Below, piece by piece: positions 45,877 through 55,177 of a stretch of DNA of 64,000 nt (its first letter is position 1; each line of letters starts with the position of its first letter). The notes below the pieces were generated by a model that was given only the letters and a program-made list of their open reading frames with translations, was not told the DNA's origin and did not search any database. The position numbers were made by a program, and so were the translations under genes. The stretch is from Methanosarcina mazei S-6 (GTDB taxonomy: Archaea; Halobacteriota; Methanosarcinia; Methanosarcinales; Methanosarcinaceae). Location: positions 930,001 to 994,000 of the forward strand of contig NZ_CP009512.1 of NCBI RefSeq assembly GCF_000970205.1, given 5' to 3'.

Positions 45877-47115
45877 ATGACTTCCAGAAACTTTCTTACG
45901 ATCGATGATTTTGACATACGCGGAAAGACGATTCTTTTAAGGGTCGACATGAACTCTCCTATGGACACTCAGGGTCACATTCTGGACGATATGAGGATCA
46001 GGAGTCATATTGCCACTCTTAAAGACCTTGAGAGTGCAAAAGTCGTTGTGCTTGCGCACCAGAGCCGGCCTGGGAAAAAAGACTTCACCACTATGAAACC
46101 TCATGCTCACCTGCTGTCCAGGTATCTGGGCAGGCAAGTTACTTATGTGGACGACATCTTCGGGACTTTTGCGAAGACTCAGATCGCTTCTATGGAAGAC
46201 GGGGACGTCATCATGCTCGAAAACGTCAGGTTCTATTCTGAAGAGAGCCTCGAGAGGACTACAGCCGAGCAGGCCAATACTTTTATGGTTAAAAAACTGG
46301 CACCCTTTGTTGATATTTTCCTTAATGACGCGTTTGCGGTATCTCACAGGTCTCATCTCTCTGTTGTAGGCTTTACCGAAGTCCTCCCTTCCGGAGCAGG
46401 CAGGGTAATGGAAAAAGAACTTATTTCCCTGGAAAAAGGAGTTAAAAGTGGAGAGAGGCCAAGCGTTTTCGTGCTGGGGGGGGCAAAAGTGGACGACTCA
46501 CTTAGAGTAACCGAAAATGTCCTCACAAACGGGGGAGCTGACAGAGTCCTCCTTACAGGGGTAGTTGCAAACGTTGCCCTTGCCGCTTCCGGAGTAAATA
46601 TAGGAAAAGCCAATCTGGATTTCATTAAATCCCAGGGCTACGAAGACCAGATAGAAAGGGCGAGAGGTTTGCTTGCGAAGTTCGAAGATAAAATCGGACT
46701 TCCGAAAGACGTTGCTTTAAATGATAACAAAAAGCGTGTTGAAGCTCCTATTTCCGAACTTAATTCCGATTCTCTGCCCATTAACGATATAGGTCTTGAA
46801 ACCATTGTGGACTACACCAATGAAATCCAGAATGCCAAAACAGTTGTCCTGAACGGCCCTGCCGGGGTTTCAGAGATTGAGGACTTTGCCCTCGGAACCC
46901 ATGAAATTATAAAAGCTGCTATTAAATCCGATTTCTCTATCATTGGCGGCGGGCATATCTCTGTGGAAGTTGCACACCTCGGGCTTGAACACCGCTTTTC
47001 ACACATAAGCACTGGAGGAGGAGCCTGTATTGATTTCCTTGCAGGGGAAAAGCTGCCAGGCGTCGAAGCTCTCAAGGCTGCTTACAATAAGTATCAGGAA
47101 GCTAAAAAGCTTTAA
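45877..47115 (+). CDS. pgk: Phosphoglycerate kinase
   Basis: 412 residues from ATG 45877, with AGGG upstream; GTG 45865 would add four residues. Converts 3-phosphoglycerate and 1,3-bisphosphoglycerate, used for gluconeogenesis and glycolysis. Motifs: LLRVDMNSPMD (a variant of RVDFNVP), VVVLAHQSRPGKKDF, VIMLENVRFYSEE, NDAFAVSHRSHLSVVGF, VFVLGGAKVDDSLRV, VVLNGPAGVSE and the final ISTGGGACIDFLAGEKLPGVEAL. The archaeal type is about this length. Confidence 0.96.
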   Translation: MTSRNFLTIDDFDIRGKTILLRVDMNSPMDTQGHILDDMRIRSHIATLKDLESAKVVVLAHQSRPGKKDFTTMKPHAHLLSRYLGRQVTYVDDIFGTFAKTQIASMEDGDVIMLENVRFYSEESLERTTAEQANTFMVKKLAPFVDIFLNDAFAVSHRSHLSVVGFTEVLPSGAGRVMEKELISLEKGVKSGERPSVFVLGGAKVDDSLRVTENVLTNGGADRVLLTGVVANVALAASGVNIGKANLDFIKSQGYEDQIERARGLLAKFEDKIGLPKDVALNDNKKRVEAPISELNSDSLPINDIGLETIVDYTNEIQNAKTVVLNGPAGVSEIEDFALGTHEIIKAAIKSDFSIIGGGHISVEVAHLGLEHRFSHISTGGGACIDFLAGEKLPGVEALKAAYNKYQEAKKL

Positions 47116-47325
47116 AGGCCTGTTTCCTGCAGCTTCCGGCAATGCCAGAAACCTACTTTAACCAGCTTCGATAAACATACTGTTACACCGGCGCACAGAC
47201 ATACAAGTAAACAGATACCCATAAGCTGATAATGACTTATAATCTGGCTGGTCTTCAGCTTAAAGATATGATTAACAGCTTAAGCTTATAAAAGGTTAAA
47301 TGCAGTTACAGGTGTTGGTTCAAGC

Positions 47326-47925
47326 ATGCTTACAGAAACAGAAGGCAGGGCTGCAGTCAAGCTTGCAAGGAAAACTATTGAAATATTTTTGTCGAAGGGA
47401 AAGTCTCCCAGACCTGACGCGTCAGGTGTTGAGCTTTCTCCGGTCTTTGAAGAATATAGGGGCGTTTTTGTCACATTAACCGAGGGCGGCCTCCTGAGGG
47501 GATGTATAGGTCATCCTTACCCTGATTCAACCCTTAAAGAAGCAATACTGGACTCCGCAATCTCTGCGGCAACCCGTGACCCTCGCTTTCCTACTGTTGA
47601 ACAGGACGAGATGAAAAATATATTGGTTGAGGTTACTATACTGACCCAGCCTGAAAAAATCAATGCTTCTCCAAAGGAGCTTCCGGATAAGGTGGAGATC
47701 GGCAAGCACGGGCTTATCGTAAAACAGGGCTACTGCCAGGGTCTGCTGCTTCCACAGGTGGCGCCTGAGAATGACATGGATTCCATTGACTTTCTGAGCC
47801 ACACATGCATGAAAGCAGGTCTTTCTCCGGATGCCTGGGTTAAAGGGGCAGAAGTCTACTGTTTCGAAGGGCAGATATTCAAAGAAAAGGAGCCTGACGG
47901 GGAAGTTATAGAAGAGAAGTTCTAA
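47326..47925 (+). CDS. AMMECR1-domain protein
   Basis: 199 residues, the whole AMMECR1 domain, with its signature [18 protein letters not shown] and [19 protein letters not shown], and [11 protein letters not shown]. The family occurs in archaea and eukaryotes, often as one domain; the Cys in RGCIG is conserved, and an enzyme or RNA role has been proposed but is not settled. It stands alone with no clear ribosome site. Confidence 0.92.
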   Translation: MLTETEGRAAVKLARKTIEIFLSKGKSPRPDASGVELSPVFEEYRGVFVTLTEGGLLRGCIGHPYPDSTLKEAILDSAISAATRDPRFPTVEQDEMKNILVEVTILTQPEKINASPKELPDKVEIGKHGLIVKQGYCQGLLLPQVAPENDMDSIDFLSHTCMKAGLSPDAWVKGAEVYCFEGQIFKEKEPDGEVIEEKF

Positions 47926-48392
47926 AGAAAAGTTCTGAAAGAGATATCCTGATTTTTTACTAAATCTGATTTTTTACTAAATCTGATTTTTTTACTGAAT
48001 CTGATTTTTTTACTGAATCTGATTTTTTTACTGAATCCTGACTTTTTGAATATTTTTTTGAGAATCTGGAGTTATCTCTACGGGATCTTGAATACTTTTA
48101 GAAATCTGGATATTACAATTCAAATGTAGAGTGATCTTTTTGAGAACCTGCAGGCTCGGAGAGCCAGGACTTCTGGACAGTCTGTTTACAGTTTCTCAAA
48201 AAGATTTTTTAGGCAGAGGTGACTTTTAGTTTTTCAGGCTAATTTCAGGAAATGGCAGCTCTGAATTTAATCCGTTTTATTGGTGGTTTGTTTGTCTGTT
48301 TGAATAATTTACCAGACTCTCATCATTCATTTTGAATCGTTCATTTTTAATCGTTAATTTTGAATCATTCATTTTGAATCATTTATTCTGAA
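47926..48392. other. Intergenic region with two short tandem repeats
   Basis: About 470 bp between two convergent genes. At 47948-48045 a CTGATTTTTT(T)ACT[A/G]AAT word of 17-19 bp repeats about five times. At about 48325-48405 a TTTTGAATCATTCA word of about 14 bp repeats about six times, reaching the Hsp20 stop. No gene is seen between. Confidence 0.7.
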
Positions 48393-48851
48393 TCATTCAA
48401 TCTGAATTCTTTTCTCAGTTACGTCTTTCGTCTTTGGAAGCGTGACTGTTAAGACGCCGTTTTTGAGCTGGGCAGTTGCCCCGTCTTCGGTTACGTTATC
48501 AGGAAGAGGTATCTCACGGTAGTAGCGCATGAAAGACCTCTCTTTCCTGAGATAGCCTTCTTTTTCCGTCTCCTCCTCTTTTCCTTTCTGTGCGCTGATT
48601 ACAAGTAAATTATCTCTCAGGTTCAGCTCGACATTTTCTTTGTCAATGCCGGGCAGGTCTGTTGTAACAATTACTTTATTGTCTTCTTCCGCAACATCGG
48701 TCAGAGGGGACAAGGTATCACTTACGTACCTGTTTTCAAGTGCAGGAAATGCTCTCATCATCTGTTCCATATATTCCTGCATCCTTCTGACCTCATCAAA
48801 CGGGTCCCAGCTGTACACGTCACGGGATGGTCTCTTAATTGGCAGTTTCAT
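48393..48851 (-). CDS. Hsp20 small heat-shock protein
   Basis: 152 residues from ATG 48851, placed after a clear AAGGAGG; TTG 48857 is less likely. A classical small heat-shock protein: a proline-rich N-terminal arm (about 1-45), the alpha-crystallin domain (VIVTTDLPGIDKENVELNLRDNLLVISAQK; ...FMRYYREIPLPDNV; KNGVLTVTLPKTKD) and the C-terminal I-x-I (RIQIE). It forms large oligomers that hold unfolding proteins. Confidence 0.93.
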   Translation of the reverse strand: MKLPIKRPSRDVYSWDPFDEVRRMQEYMEQMMRAFPALENRYVSDTLSPLTDVAEEDNKVIVTTDLPGIDKENVELNLRDNLLVISAQKGKEEETEKEGYLRKERSFMRYYREIPLPDNVTEDGATAQLKNGVLTVTLPKTKDVTEKRIQIE

Positions 48852-49547
48852 GTACAAATTCCTCCTTGCTCAAATTACTCAGTTTACTTCTGTTGATTTA
48901 TTGAGGTTGGTTGGTAATTTTTTGATCTTATCTGTAGGTGTTCCGGAGGTATGGAACAGTTTATTTCTTTTCTCCACGGGAAGTTGCCTTAAAGCATGGG
49001 AAGCTTTCCGGGTAGGAAATTCCTGTTTTCTCTGTCCATACTTGCAGGCAAAATAGATGAGAGCTTTAAACTCTCATCTGCCCTGTTGGAGGGAGAAATC
49101 CGTTTTTAAAGGTGCACAGGTTCACCTTCAGTCTGTTCGCAGATCTTGTTTACAGGTCTTGAGATGTAACTGGTTGCGTTGCCTTACAGTTAGTAATTTA
49201 TGGTTACTGTAAGTTTGTATTGTTTCTCAGTTACTAACATTTAGTTAGTATTCATTATATTTAAACTCTTTGTTCAGCCTCTTTTTTTAATTTATTCATA
49301 ACAGGTTATTTTTCTGGAAAAAATCAGAGTTTGCAGATGGAATGGCTTTTTTATGAACTTGAAGAGCTCAGGAGTTTACCAGATGGCTTTATTCTGCCGA
49401 AGAAAAAACTGATTAATGAGACTGAAGATCAGTGAAATAAGAATGAAAATGAAAATGAAAATGAAAAAGAAAGAATAAACGAAAACTAAACTTTCACCAG
49501 GCAAGCTGAGTTTACACAATAAATTCAGGAATTTCTCAGGCGTGGAC
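48852..49547. other. Intergenic region with hairpins
   Basis: About 700 bp. Two inverted repeats stand out: CTTACAGT/ACTGTAAG (49183-49190 and 49206-49213) and TACTAAC/GTTAGTA (49232-49238 and 49244-49250). A GAAAAT/GAAAAA-type short repeat is at 49441-49480. One small frame is listed separately. The Hsp20 promoter should lie just after 48870. Confidence 0.5.
49337..49435 (+). CDS. Possible 32-residue small protein
   Basis: ATG 49337 to TGA 49435 encodes 32 residues beginning MEWLFYELEELRSLPDGFIL and ending in KKKLINETEDQ. It looks like protein in composition but has no clear ribosome site, and may be a remnant. No family recognised. Confidence 0.2.
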   Translation: MEWLFYELEELRSLPDGFILPKKKLINETEDQ

Positions 49548-50615
49548 TCAACTTATTTTCTCTATAAAAGAAACGAAGCTGGCTCTTAATTTTTCTTTTG
49601 TCGCGTCCGAAAATTCATCCAGCTTATCAAGGGTTTTCAGTGCCTGTTCAAAATAGAACTTTGCAAGGTCAGGGTCTATTTCAAGGTAGGTTGCTCCCAT
49701 AATCACATACAGGTAGAGGAAGTTATCATATTTCTCTGTGAGTTTGCTGTAAAGCTCCTGTATCCTGTCATATTTCCTTTTTTCTGCCAGCTCTGATATG
49801 TAAATTCCTGCAAATTCATAAAATTCCGGGCCGTTTTCCAGCAGGAAATCGAACTTCTCTTCATCTTCCATCAGGCGGAATTTGTCCTCCATTTCCGCCA
49901 CCAGCTCTTCATCGCTTAATTCCTTTTCTTTTAACCTTTCTCCAGCCTGTTTTTCTCTTTTTACTTCCCTTTTTTGCCTTTCTCCTGCATCTTCTCCCCG
50001 GAGCCCTTCTATATCCTCGTATTCTTCCCTATATTCTTCCCCATATTCTTCTATAAATTCAAAATAATCTTCCTCTTCCCCTTTCATGAGCATAAGGTCT
50101 GCGTGCTTATCCGAGAGGCCAATTTCGGCGGCAAGCTTCTTTATTTCTTTTTCATATTCTTCCTTTTCTCCCTCTGTGAAAAGGTCCATTATATAGGCTA
50201 CCCATTTTATGTATGCCTGTTTGTCTCCCATCCAGGACCTGTTACTGATAACTTCCAGAACGTAATCTATTACCAGGTTTAATTCGTGGACTATTATCGG
50301 CTTTTCTTCAAGGACTTCTATAAGGCTTTTAATAATCTCTTTTTCAAGGCCACGGTTAAAAAAAGAAATGGGTCTGCTGCAGTTTTTCCTGAGATTCTTC
50401 AGTGCTGCTACTGCGTCTTTATCCGTTATTTTTCTGTCAACTTCATAATAGTAACGGGCAATCGAATACTCGACCGTTCCGATATACCCGGCATACTCGT
50501 ATTCCTTTCCCTGCAGGCTTTTTATTTTCTTTGCTTCCGGTGTATCGGGTGCAAGGTAAAGGAAAAGCGAGCCTTCCTCCTCTCCAACGGATCTATCCTC
50601 AGTTTTATGATTCAT
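49548..50615 (-). CDS. Acidic hypothetical protein with TPR-like C-terminus
   Basis: About 355 residues from ATG 50615, chosen because GGAGGGG lies 8 bp upstream; the frame extends 13 codons further to TTG 50654 within the purine-rich tract. N-terminal part (about 1-190) helical, no match. Centre (about 200-240) a run of Glu, Lys, Arg and Tyr. C-terminal part (about 270-350) looks like two or three TPR-like helical pairs (RIQELYSKLTEKYDNFLYLY, DPDLAKFYFEQALKTLD). Function unknown. Confidence 0.72.
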   Translation of the reverse strand: MNHKTEDRSVGEEEGSLFLYLAPDTPEAKKIKSLQGKEYEYAGYIGTVEYSIARYYYEVDRKITDKDAVAALKNLRKNCSRPISFFNRGLEKEIIKSLIEVLEEKPIIVHELNLVIDYVLEVISNRSWMGDKQAYIKWVAYIMDLFTEGEKEEYEKEIKKLAAEIGLSDKHADLMLMKGEEEDYFEFIEEYGEEYREEYEDIEGLRGEDAGERQKREVKREKQAGERLKEKELSDEELVAEMEDKFRLMEDEEKFDFLLENGPEFYEFAGIYISELAEKRKYDRIQELYSKLTEKYDNFLYLYVIMGATYLEIDPDLAKFYFEQALKTLDKLDEFSDATKEKLRASFVSFIEKIS

Positions 50616-50624
50616 AACTTCCCC

Positions 50625-50930
50625 TCCTTCACTCCCTGCTTTTTCCTTTTTCATCTCCCCTTTTTAACTCTCCCCTTTTCTTTTTCCTCTTCTTTTCTCC
50701 CTTTTCTTTTCTCTTCCCTTTTTCTTTTTCCTCTTCTTTTCTCCCTTTCCTCTTCTCTTCTCTTCTCTTCCCTTTTTCTTTTTCCTCTTCTTTTCTTCCT
50801 TTCCTTTCCTTTCCTCTTCTCTTCTCTACTCTTTTTCTCATTCCTCTTTCTTTTTCTCTATTCTCTTTCCTTTTTCTCATTCCTCTTTCTTTTTCTCTTT
50901 TCCCTTCTCTTTAGCGCCAAATTTCCCAAT
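50625..50930. repeat. 300-bp pyrimidine/purine strand-biased tract
   Basis: On the plus strand nearly every base is C or T from about 50631 to 50915, built of irregular CTTTTC, TCCTCTT and TTCTTTTTC words. Such tracts can form triplex (H-DNA). It lies between the acidic hypothetical gene and the acetyltransferase gene, both on the minus strand. The frames through it (for example 50629-50880 minus, 50286-50939 plus) are low complexity and not called. Confidence 0.85.
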
Positions 50931-50935
50931 CCATA

Positions 50936-51364
50936 TTAAGAATCTTCCCACTCCATTAAAATCTGAACGCAGCCCGTATATTCTTCGACTTCCTGCCCTG
51001 TTGCCCTGAGCCCATTCTTTTCGTAAAAGAGGATGGCTTTTTTATTATCCCTGTAGGCTTTAAGGAAAAGCCTTTTTTTCAGGGATTTTGCATGCTCAAG
51101 CAGTTCTTTTCCTGCTCCTTTTCCCTGTGCTTCGGGAGCTACAAAAAGTGCACATACTATCTCTCCTGCAAGTGAAATAAAGCCTGCGACCTCTCCTTCC
51201 TGTTCGTAAACATAATTTTCTGAAAAGGGGAGGTACTCTTTTTTCATCGCAGGTCTGTACGAAGCCCAGAAAGAGGCTGGCACAAAGGGATGGGCAATAA
51301 CTGAGGCATCGTACCATATTCTTACCATGTCTTCCAGATCGTTTTCCCTGTAAACTCTGATCAA
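50936..51364 (-). CDS. GNAT-family N-acetyltransferase
   Basis: 142 residues from TTG 51364: AGGAG lies about 8 bp upstream, inside the longer open frame (to 51385), and the protein then begins IRVYRENDLEDMVRIWYDAS as usual. The GNAT acetyl-CoA loop is VAPEAQGKGAGKELLEHA, a form of the Q/RxxGxG/A motif; the end (FYEKNGLRATGQ) is typical of the RimI/YjaB-like group. Substrate unknown. Confidence 0.9.
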   Translation of the reverse strand: MIRVYRENDLEDMVRIWYDASVIAHPFVPASFWASYRPAMKKEYLPFSENYVYEQEGEVAGFISLAGEIVCALFVAPEAQGKGAGKELLEHAKSLKKRLFLKAYRDNKKAILFYEKNGLRATGQEVEEYTGCVQILMEWEDS

Positions 51365-51881
51365 CGCACCGGCTCCTGTTTTCAAGCTTCCCTGTTTTGT
51401 AACTTCAAGTTATCTGATTTGTAGAGAATTTACTGGCCCAGTGTTAAGGTTTCTCTGTTTTAAGGCTTTTACTGGTCTAAAGCTTAAAGCATATTCGCAT
51501 AAATTGAATTTCAACTGAGTTGAATAGCAACTGAAGCGATTTTTAATAAACAGAATCTCAAATGAACTGAATTTCACATAAACCGAATTTCAAATGAACT
51601 GAATTTCAACTGAATCGAATCTCAAATAAATCTAATCTTATAACATAGCGGACACCAAAAGTATCCACTGAAAGATCATGGAGGCTCTGAAGTATTGGAT
51701 GACACGGGTTATATCAAGGCTATTTAAAGACTTTAGATAAAAAATTAAGAAAAAAGGTAGTTATTTATAGAAAGAAAAATGTTTAAAAAATACCAGGCCG
51801 AAAGGGCTTCGGTCTGTAAAGGGGCTTTCACGAAAAACGGGTCCGAATCAAAAATAAAAAGTCGGAAAAAGTTTTTATATT
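51365..51881. other. Intergenic region with short direct repeats
   Basis: About 500 bp. Between 51500 and 51640 the word AACTGAATTTCA and near relatives (TGAATTTCAACTGA, CGAATTTCAAATGA) repeat about six times at irregular spacing of 14-22 bp. The word TCTCAAAT also recurs. No gene seen. Confidence 0.55.
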
Positions 51882-52052
51882 TTAATCCATGGCTTCGATC
51901 TGGCGGATCAAGTCATTGGCATATCTTTCGGATAACTCCACATGTGGACCGCATGGTACGACTCTTACCAGCTTCCCATACCTGGATACGTACATGTCAG
52001 GCCCATGTGAAGTTTTTACTTTTGTAAAATTATATCCTTTAGGAAAGGTCAT
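51882..52052 (-). CDS. Small hypothetical protein, 56 residues
   Basis: From ATG 52052, with TGGAGG 8-10 bp upstream, encodes TFPKGYNFTKVKTSHGPDMY and then VSRYGKLVRVVPCGPHVELSERYANDLIRQIEAMD. A good ribosome site and balanced composition support a real gene. No family recognised; one Cys, basic middle, acidic end. Confidence 0.6.
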   Translation of the reverse strand: MTFPKGYNFTKVKTSHGPDMYVSRYGKLVRVVPCGPHVELSERYANDLIRQIEAMD

Positions 52053-52337
52053 TGATTTAACCTCCACTTGTTATTATGTCTGGCATTCCATATTAATATT
52101 TTTTTACCTAATAATCGTTATGAATTATGGCTTCTGTGGATGAATCTGTTTTAGACTTATTTCAATTCAGGTATAATTATATTTTCACTTATATAAAATA
52201 AGTTTTAAATATCTTTCAATATAAAGGTCATTTTTATAACTCAGTTAACAGGCTTCATCATTTAAAATTAAATCACAATCATATCGGTGAAAAATAAACT
52301 GTATACAGATAAAAAAAGGTTCAAAGACGGTTATAGT

Positions 52338-52760
52338 TCACTGGTATTTTTCAATTATTTTAATGAGTTCTTCTTCGTCTCTGGCAAGGGCAACTATAGC
52401 CATCTCCAGCATCAAGTTAACTATCCCGTCCGAAAGCTCCCTGAAATCCGTCCTGAGCCCTATCACCGGCTTTCCTTTTGCATAGGCATAACCTGCCTCC
52501 CATGCTGTCCCGGCATCCACGTCTGCACCGTCAAGGACTGCAACAATAATGTCCGAGGCATCAATGCCTTCCACACATTTTAGAAATATGCATTCCTGGT
52601 TCTGTCTTTCGCGCTCCTGTGCCGCATCTTCTGCGTCTTCCTGGGGCAAAAAAACAGAAAAACCATTATTGAGCAACGTATCTCTTAATTTTCTGTTATA
52701 TTCGAGTTCGGCATGCGTAAAGAGAGGGCCTGCAAGATAAACTAACTTTTTTTCGCTCAA
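52338..52760 (-). CDS. Nucleoside 2-deoxyribosyltransferase-like protein
   Basis: 140 residues from TTG 52760, placed after CAGGAGG; the longer frame to 52793 covers that ribosome site and is not used. Opens KKLVYLAGPLFTHAELEYNR, the first motif of the family, and continues with DIIVAVLDGADVDAGTAWEAGYAYAKGKPVIGLR, where the Glu in GTAWEAGYA is the nucleophile. Breaks or exchanges the N-glycosidic bond of deoxynucleosides; DNPH1-like hydrolase activity is an alternative. Confidence 0.88.
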   Translation of the reverse strand: MSEKKLVYLAGPLFTHAELEYNRKLRDTLLNNGFSVFLPQEDAEDAAQERERQNQECIFLKCVEGIDASDIIVAVLDGADVDAGTAWEAGYAYAKGKPVIGLRTDFRELSDGIVNLMLEMAIVALARDEEELIKIIEKYQ

Positions 52761-52990
52761 ATTCTTTCCTCCTGTTCCTCCGGAAGTCAGCACTCATAAG
52801 AATTTTATTGCAGGAAAAAAGGCTGATAAAGGTAAAATACTTTACCTTATTATTCGGTTTTCTCAGAGGCATTTGCTTGATTGAAGCTGGTATTATCTGA
52901 CCGGAATATTCTGGAATATCCTTATATATCTGGAAATTTAAACTTTACTGTCTTAATATTAATTATATGACTTTTCTCTTCCCGGGGGAT

Positions 52991-53482
52991 ATGATGGTAA
53001 AGAAATTTTCAGCCTTAAAGGGCTCAGATGAAAAGGGTCTCGCTCCTGTTATCGGGACGGCAGTTACAATAGTCATCGTGTTTATTCTTGCAGGACTGGT
53101 TTCTTCAGTCTTTTTTGAGGAGTACGGCAATCCATCCAATAAGATATCACCAACAGCAAAACTGCAGATCTATTTTACCGGGGACGAGAGTTCCCTTGAG
53201 TTCAAACATGAAGGCGGAGATCAGCTTTTTTTCGACAGTCCTTCTATATCGGTTATTATGGACATTAACGGCAGCTCGTATCCGCTAAATGACTCCGAAC
53301 TGGGAGCTCTCGAAACCGGAGAAAAAGGAGTTCTTGCGTTGAATAAAAGCGAATTGCTGCCTTCAATGGAGCTGAAGCCGGGAGAATGGGTTTCGGTAAA
53401 GGTAGTTGATTATGATAGTGGCGGCATTATCGCAGAAAATGATCTTGAAGTTAAAAGACAGATGCTTATAGAGCCGGAATGA
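52991..53482 (+). CDS. Archaeal type IV pilin-like protein
   Basis: 163 residues from ATG 52991 (or 52994), after CGGGGGAT. The N-terminal signal is that of the DUF1628 pilin family: a charged start (KKFSALKGSDEKG) then LAPVIGTAVTIVIVFILAGLV; a prepilin peptidase would cut just before the hydrophobic helix. The rest is an external beta-rich domain with N-glycosylation sites (NGS, NDS, NKS). It may form or decorate surface filaments. It stands alone. Confidence 0.85.
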   Translation: MMVKKFSALKGSDEKGLAPVIGTAVTIVIVFILAGLVSSVFFEEYGNPSNKISPTAKLQIYFTGDESSLEFKHEGGDQLFFDSPSISVIMDINGSSYPLNDSELGALETGEKGVLALNKSELLPSMELKPGEWVSVKVVDYDSGGIIAENDLEVKRQMLIEPE

Positions 53483-53608
53483 GCCCGGATCAAAACAGAT
53501 CTTATGAGCCATTATCTGCGTGCCAGCAACCCCCAGATCCTTCTCTCTTGTTTTTTTCGATAACAAGCTTAATTATCTTGTATTGACATTACACTGGCAG
53601 TGAATACC

Positions 53609-54622
53609 ATGATCAAGGCAGGAATTATAGGAGCTTCCGGATATACAGGAGGAGAACTCCTGCGCTTACTTGTAAGCCACCCCGATGTCAGTCTTGAACT
53701 GGCGACCTCCCGGAGTCTTGCAGGAAAACCCGTAGCAAGCACTCACAGGCACCTCGAAGGCTTTCTGGACCTGAAGTACGAAAACCCCGGGCTTGAAGAA
53801 ATCAGGGAGCGTTGTGACTTGGTTTTTTTGGCGGTGCCTCACGGGACCGGTATGAATTACGTCCCCGAACTGCTCGACGGTAGCACAAAGGTAATCGACC
53901 TCAGCGCGGACTACAGGCTTGATATTCCGGTATTTGAAAAAATTTATGGAATAAAACACAGCGACCCGAGGAATGCAGTGTACGGGCTTGTAGAACTTCA
54001 CCCTGAAGCAGCCAGAGAATATTTTGTGGCAAATCCGGGCTGTTTCCCTACAGGAGCGATTCTCTCAGCAGCCCCGCTTGCAGCAGCCGGGCTGATAGAT
54101 ATCGCGGTATTCGACTCCAAAACAGGGATTTCAGGGGCAGGAATTTCTCCAACTGAAACCTCGCATTACCCGAATCTTGCAGAAAATATTGTCCCGTATA
54201 AACTTACAGCTCACAGGCACAGGGCTGAGATCGTACAGGAACTAACGAGGCTTGACGGAAATCTCCGAAACATCAGCTTCACTCCGCATGTAATCCCAAC
54301 CATCAGAGGGATCTCTACAACTGCACACCTCTTTACAAAAGAGCCTCTTTCGACCGAAGATGTCAGGGGAATTTATGAGGAGTTTTACAGGGATAAGCCT
54401 TTTGTCCGGCTCCCGGGAGGAGTCCCGTCCCTTACTGCGGTCAGGGGTTCTAACTTCTGTGATATTGGCTTTGAAGCAGATAAAGAGAATAACAGGGTTG
54501 TTGTACTCTCGGCAATCGATAATCTTGTCAAAGGCGCATCCGGGCAGGCTATCCAGAACATGAACCTTATGTTCGGGCTGGTTGAGACCCGCGGTCTCTG
54601 GACGCCTGCCACAGCTCCATAA
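53609..54622 (+). CDS. argC: N-acetyl-gamma-glutamyl-phosphate reductase
   Basis: 337 residues from ATG 53609 (GTG 53600 also possible). Third step of arginine synthesis. Motifs: IKAGIIGASGYTGGELLRLL (NADP binding), the catalytic Cys in FVANPGCFPTGAILS, and the His in PHVIPTIRGIS; also SGAGISPTETSHYPN. Followed by a CBS gene and argJ on the same strand, which suggests an arginine operon. Confidence 0.96.
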   Translation: MIKAGIIGASGYTGGELLRLLVSHPDVSLELATSRSLAGKPVASTHRHLEGFLDLKYENPGLEEIRERCDLVFLAVPHGTGMNYVPELLDGSTKVIDLSADYRLDIPVFEKIYGIKHSDPRNAVYGLVELHPEAAREYFVANPGCFPTGAILSAAPLAAAGLIDIAVFDSKTGISGAGISPTETSHYPNLAENIVPYKLTAHRHRAEIVQELTRLDGNLRNISFTPHVIPTIRGISTTAHLFTKEPLSTEDVRGIYEEFYRDKPFVRLPGGVPSLTAVRGSNFCDIGFEADKENNRVVVLSAIDNLVKGASGQAIQNMNLMFGLVETRGLWTPATAP

Positions 54623-54695
54623 ACGCAGAGCAGGCGAGAATATATAACTGGTGACGGATAAAAATAAAGAATGGAATTTATTTTGGGGTAGTCCG

Positions 54696-55160
54696 ATGAA
54701 AGTAAAAGATGTCATGAATCCTGATGTTGTATTCTGCAAGCCTGAAAATACAGTTCGGGAAGCTGCAAAGATCCTTAAGGAAAACAACATCAGTGGAGCT
54801 CCTGTCCTTGAGGACGGAAAGCTTGTAGGGATAGTAAGTGAGGCTGACCTTCTTGAGCTGCTGGTGATCCCGGAAAAAGGAAACCTCTGGCTCCCGAGCC
54901 CTTTTGAAATAATAGAGGTGCCCATAAGGGAACTCCTGAGCTGGGAGGAAACCAAAAAGATGCTTTCTGATGTTGGTTCTACAAAGCTGGAAGAGATGAT
55001 GACAAAGAGTGTGCACACAATCTCTTCCGAGGCATCCGTTGAAGAAGCCTCAGAACTTATGGTCAGGCACAGGATCAACAGGCTTCCTGTGATTGAAAAT
55101 GGTTATGTTGTCGGAATTGTCACGCGCGGAGACATTATAGAAGGACTTGCAAAACTTTGA
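54696..55160 (+). CDS. CBS-domain pair protein
   Basis: 154 residues from ATG 54696. Two CBS domains fill the protein: VKDVMNPDVVFCKPENTVRE...GIVSEADLLELL and MMTKSVHTISSEASVEEASE...GIVTRGDIIEGLAKL. Such pairs bind adenine nucleotides and regulate other proteins. Between argC and argJ (its stop is 17 bp before the argJ ATG), so it may sense energy state for arginine synthesis, but this is inference. Confidence 0.9.
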   Translation: MKVKDVMNPDVVFCKPENTVREAAKILKENNISGAPVLEDGKLVGIVSEADLLELLVIPEKGNLWLPSPFEIIEVPIRELLSWEETKKMLSDVGSTKLEEMMTKSVHTISSEASVEEASELMVRHRINRLPVIENGYVVGIVTRGDIIEGLAKL

Positions 55161-55177
55161 GTCTAAGGAGAGTTTTC

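Noticed and set aside
47116-47325. Possible RNA gene between pgk and the AMMECR1 gene
   Set aside because: Several CAGCTT/AAGCTG words repeat, but I could not build a tRNA cloverleaf or another known RNA shape.
50286-50939. 217-codon plus-strand and 83-codon minus-strand frames
   Set aside because: Both are products of the pyrimidine/purine tract and overlap a better-supported gene or none.
54242-55078. 278-codon minus-strand frame
   Set aside because: Antisense to argC and the CBS gene.
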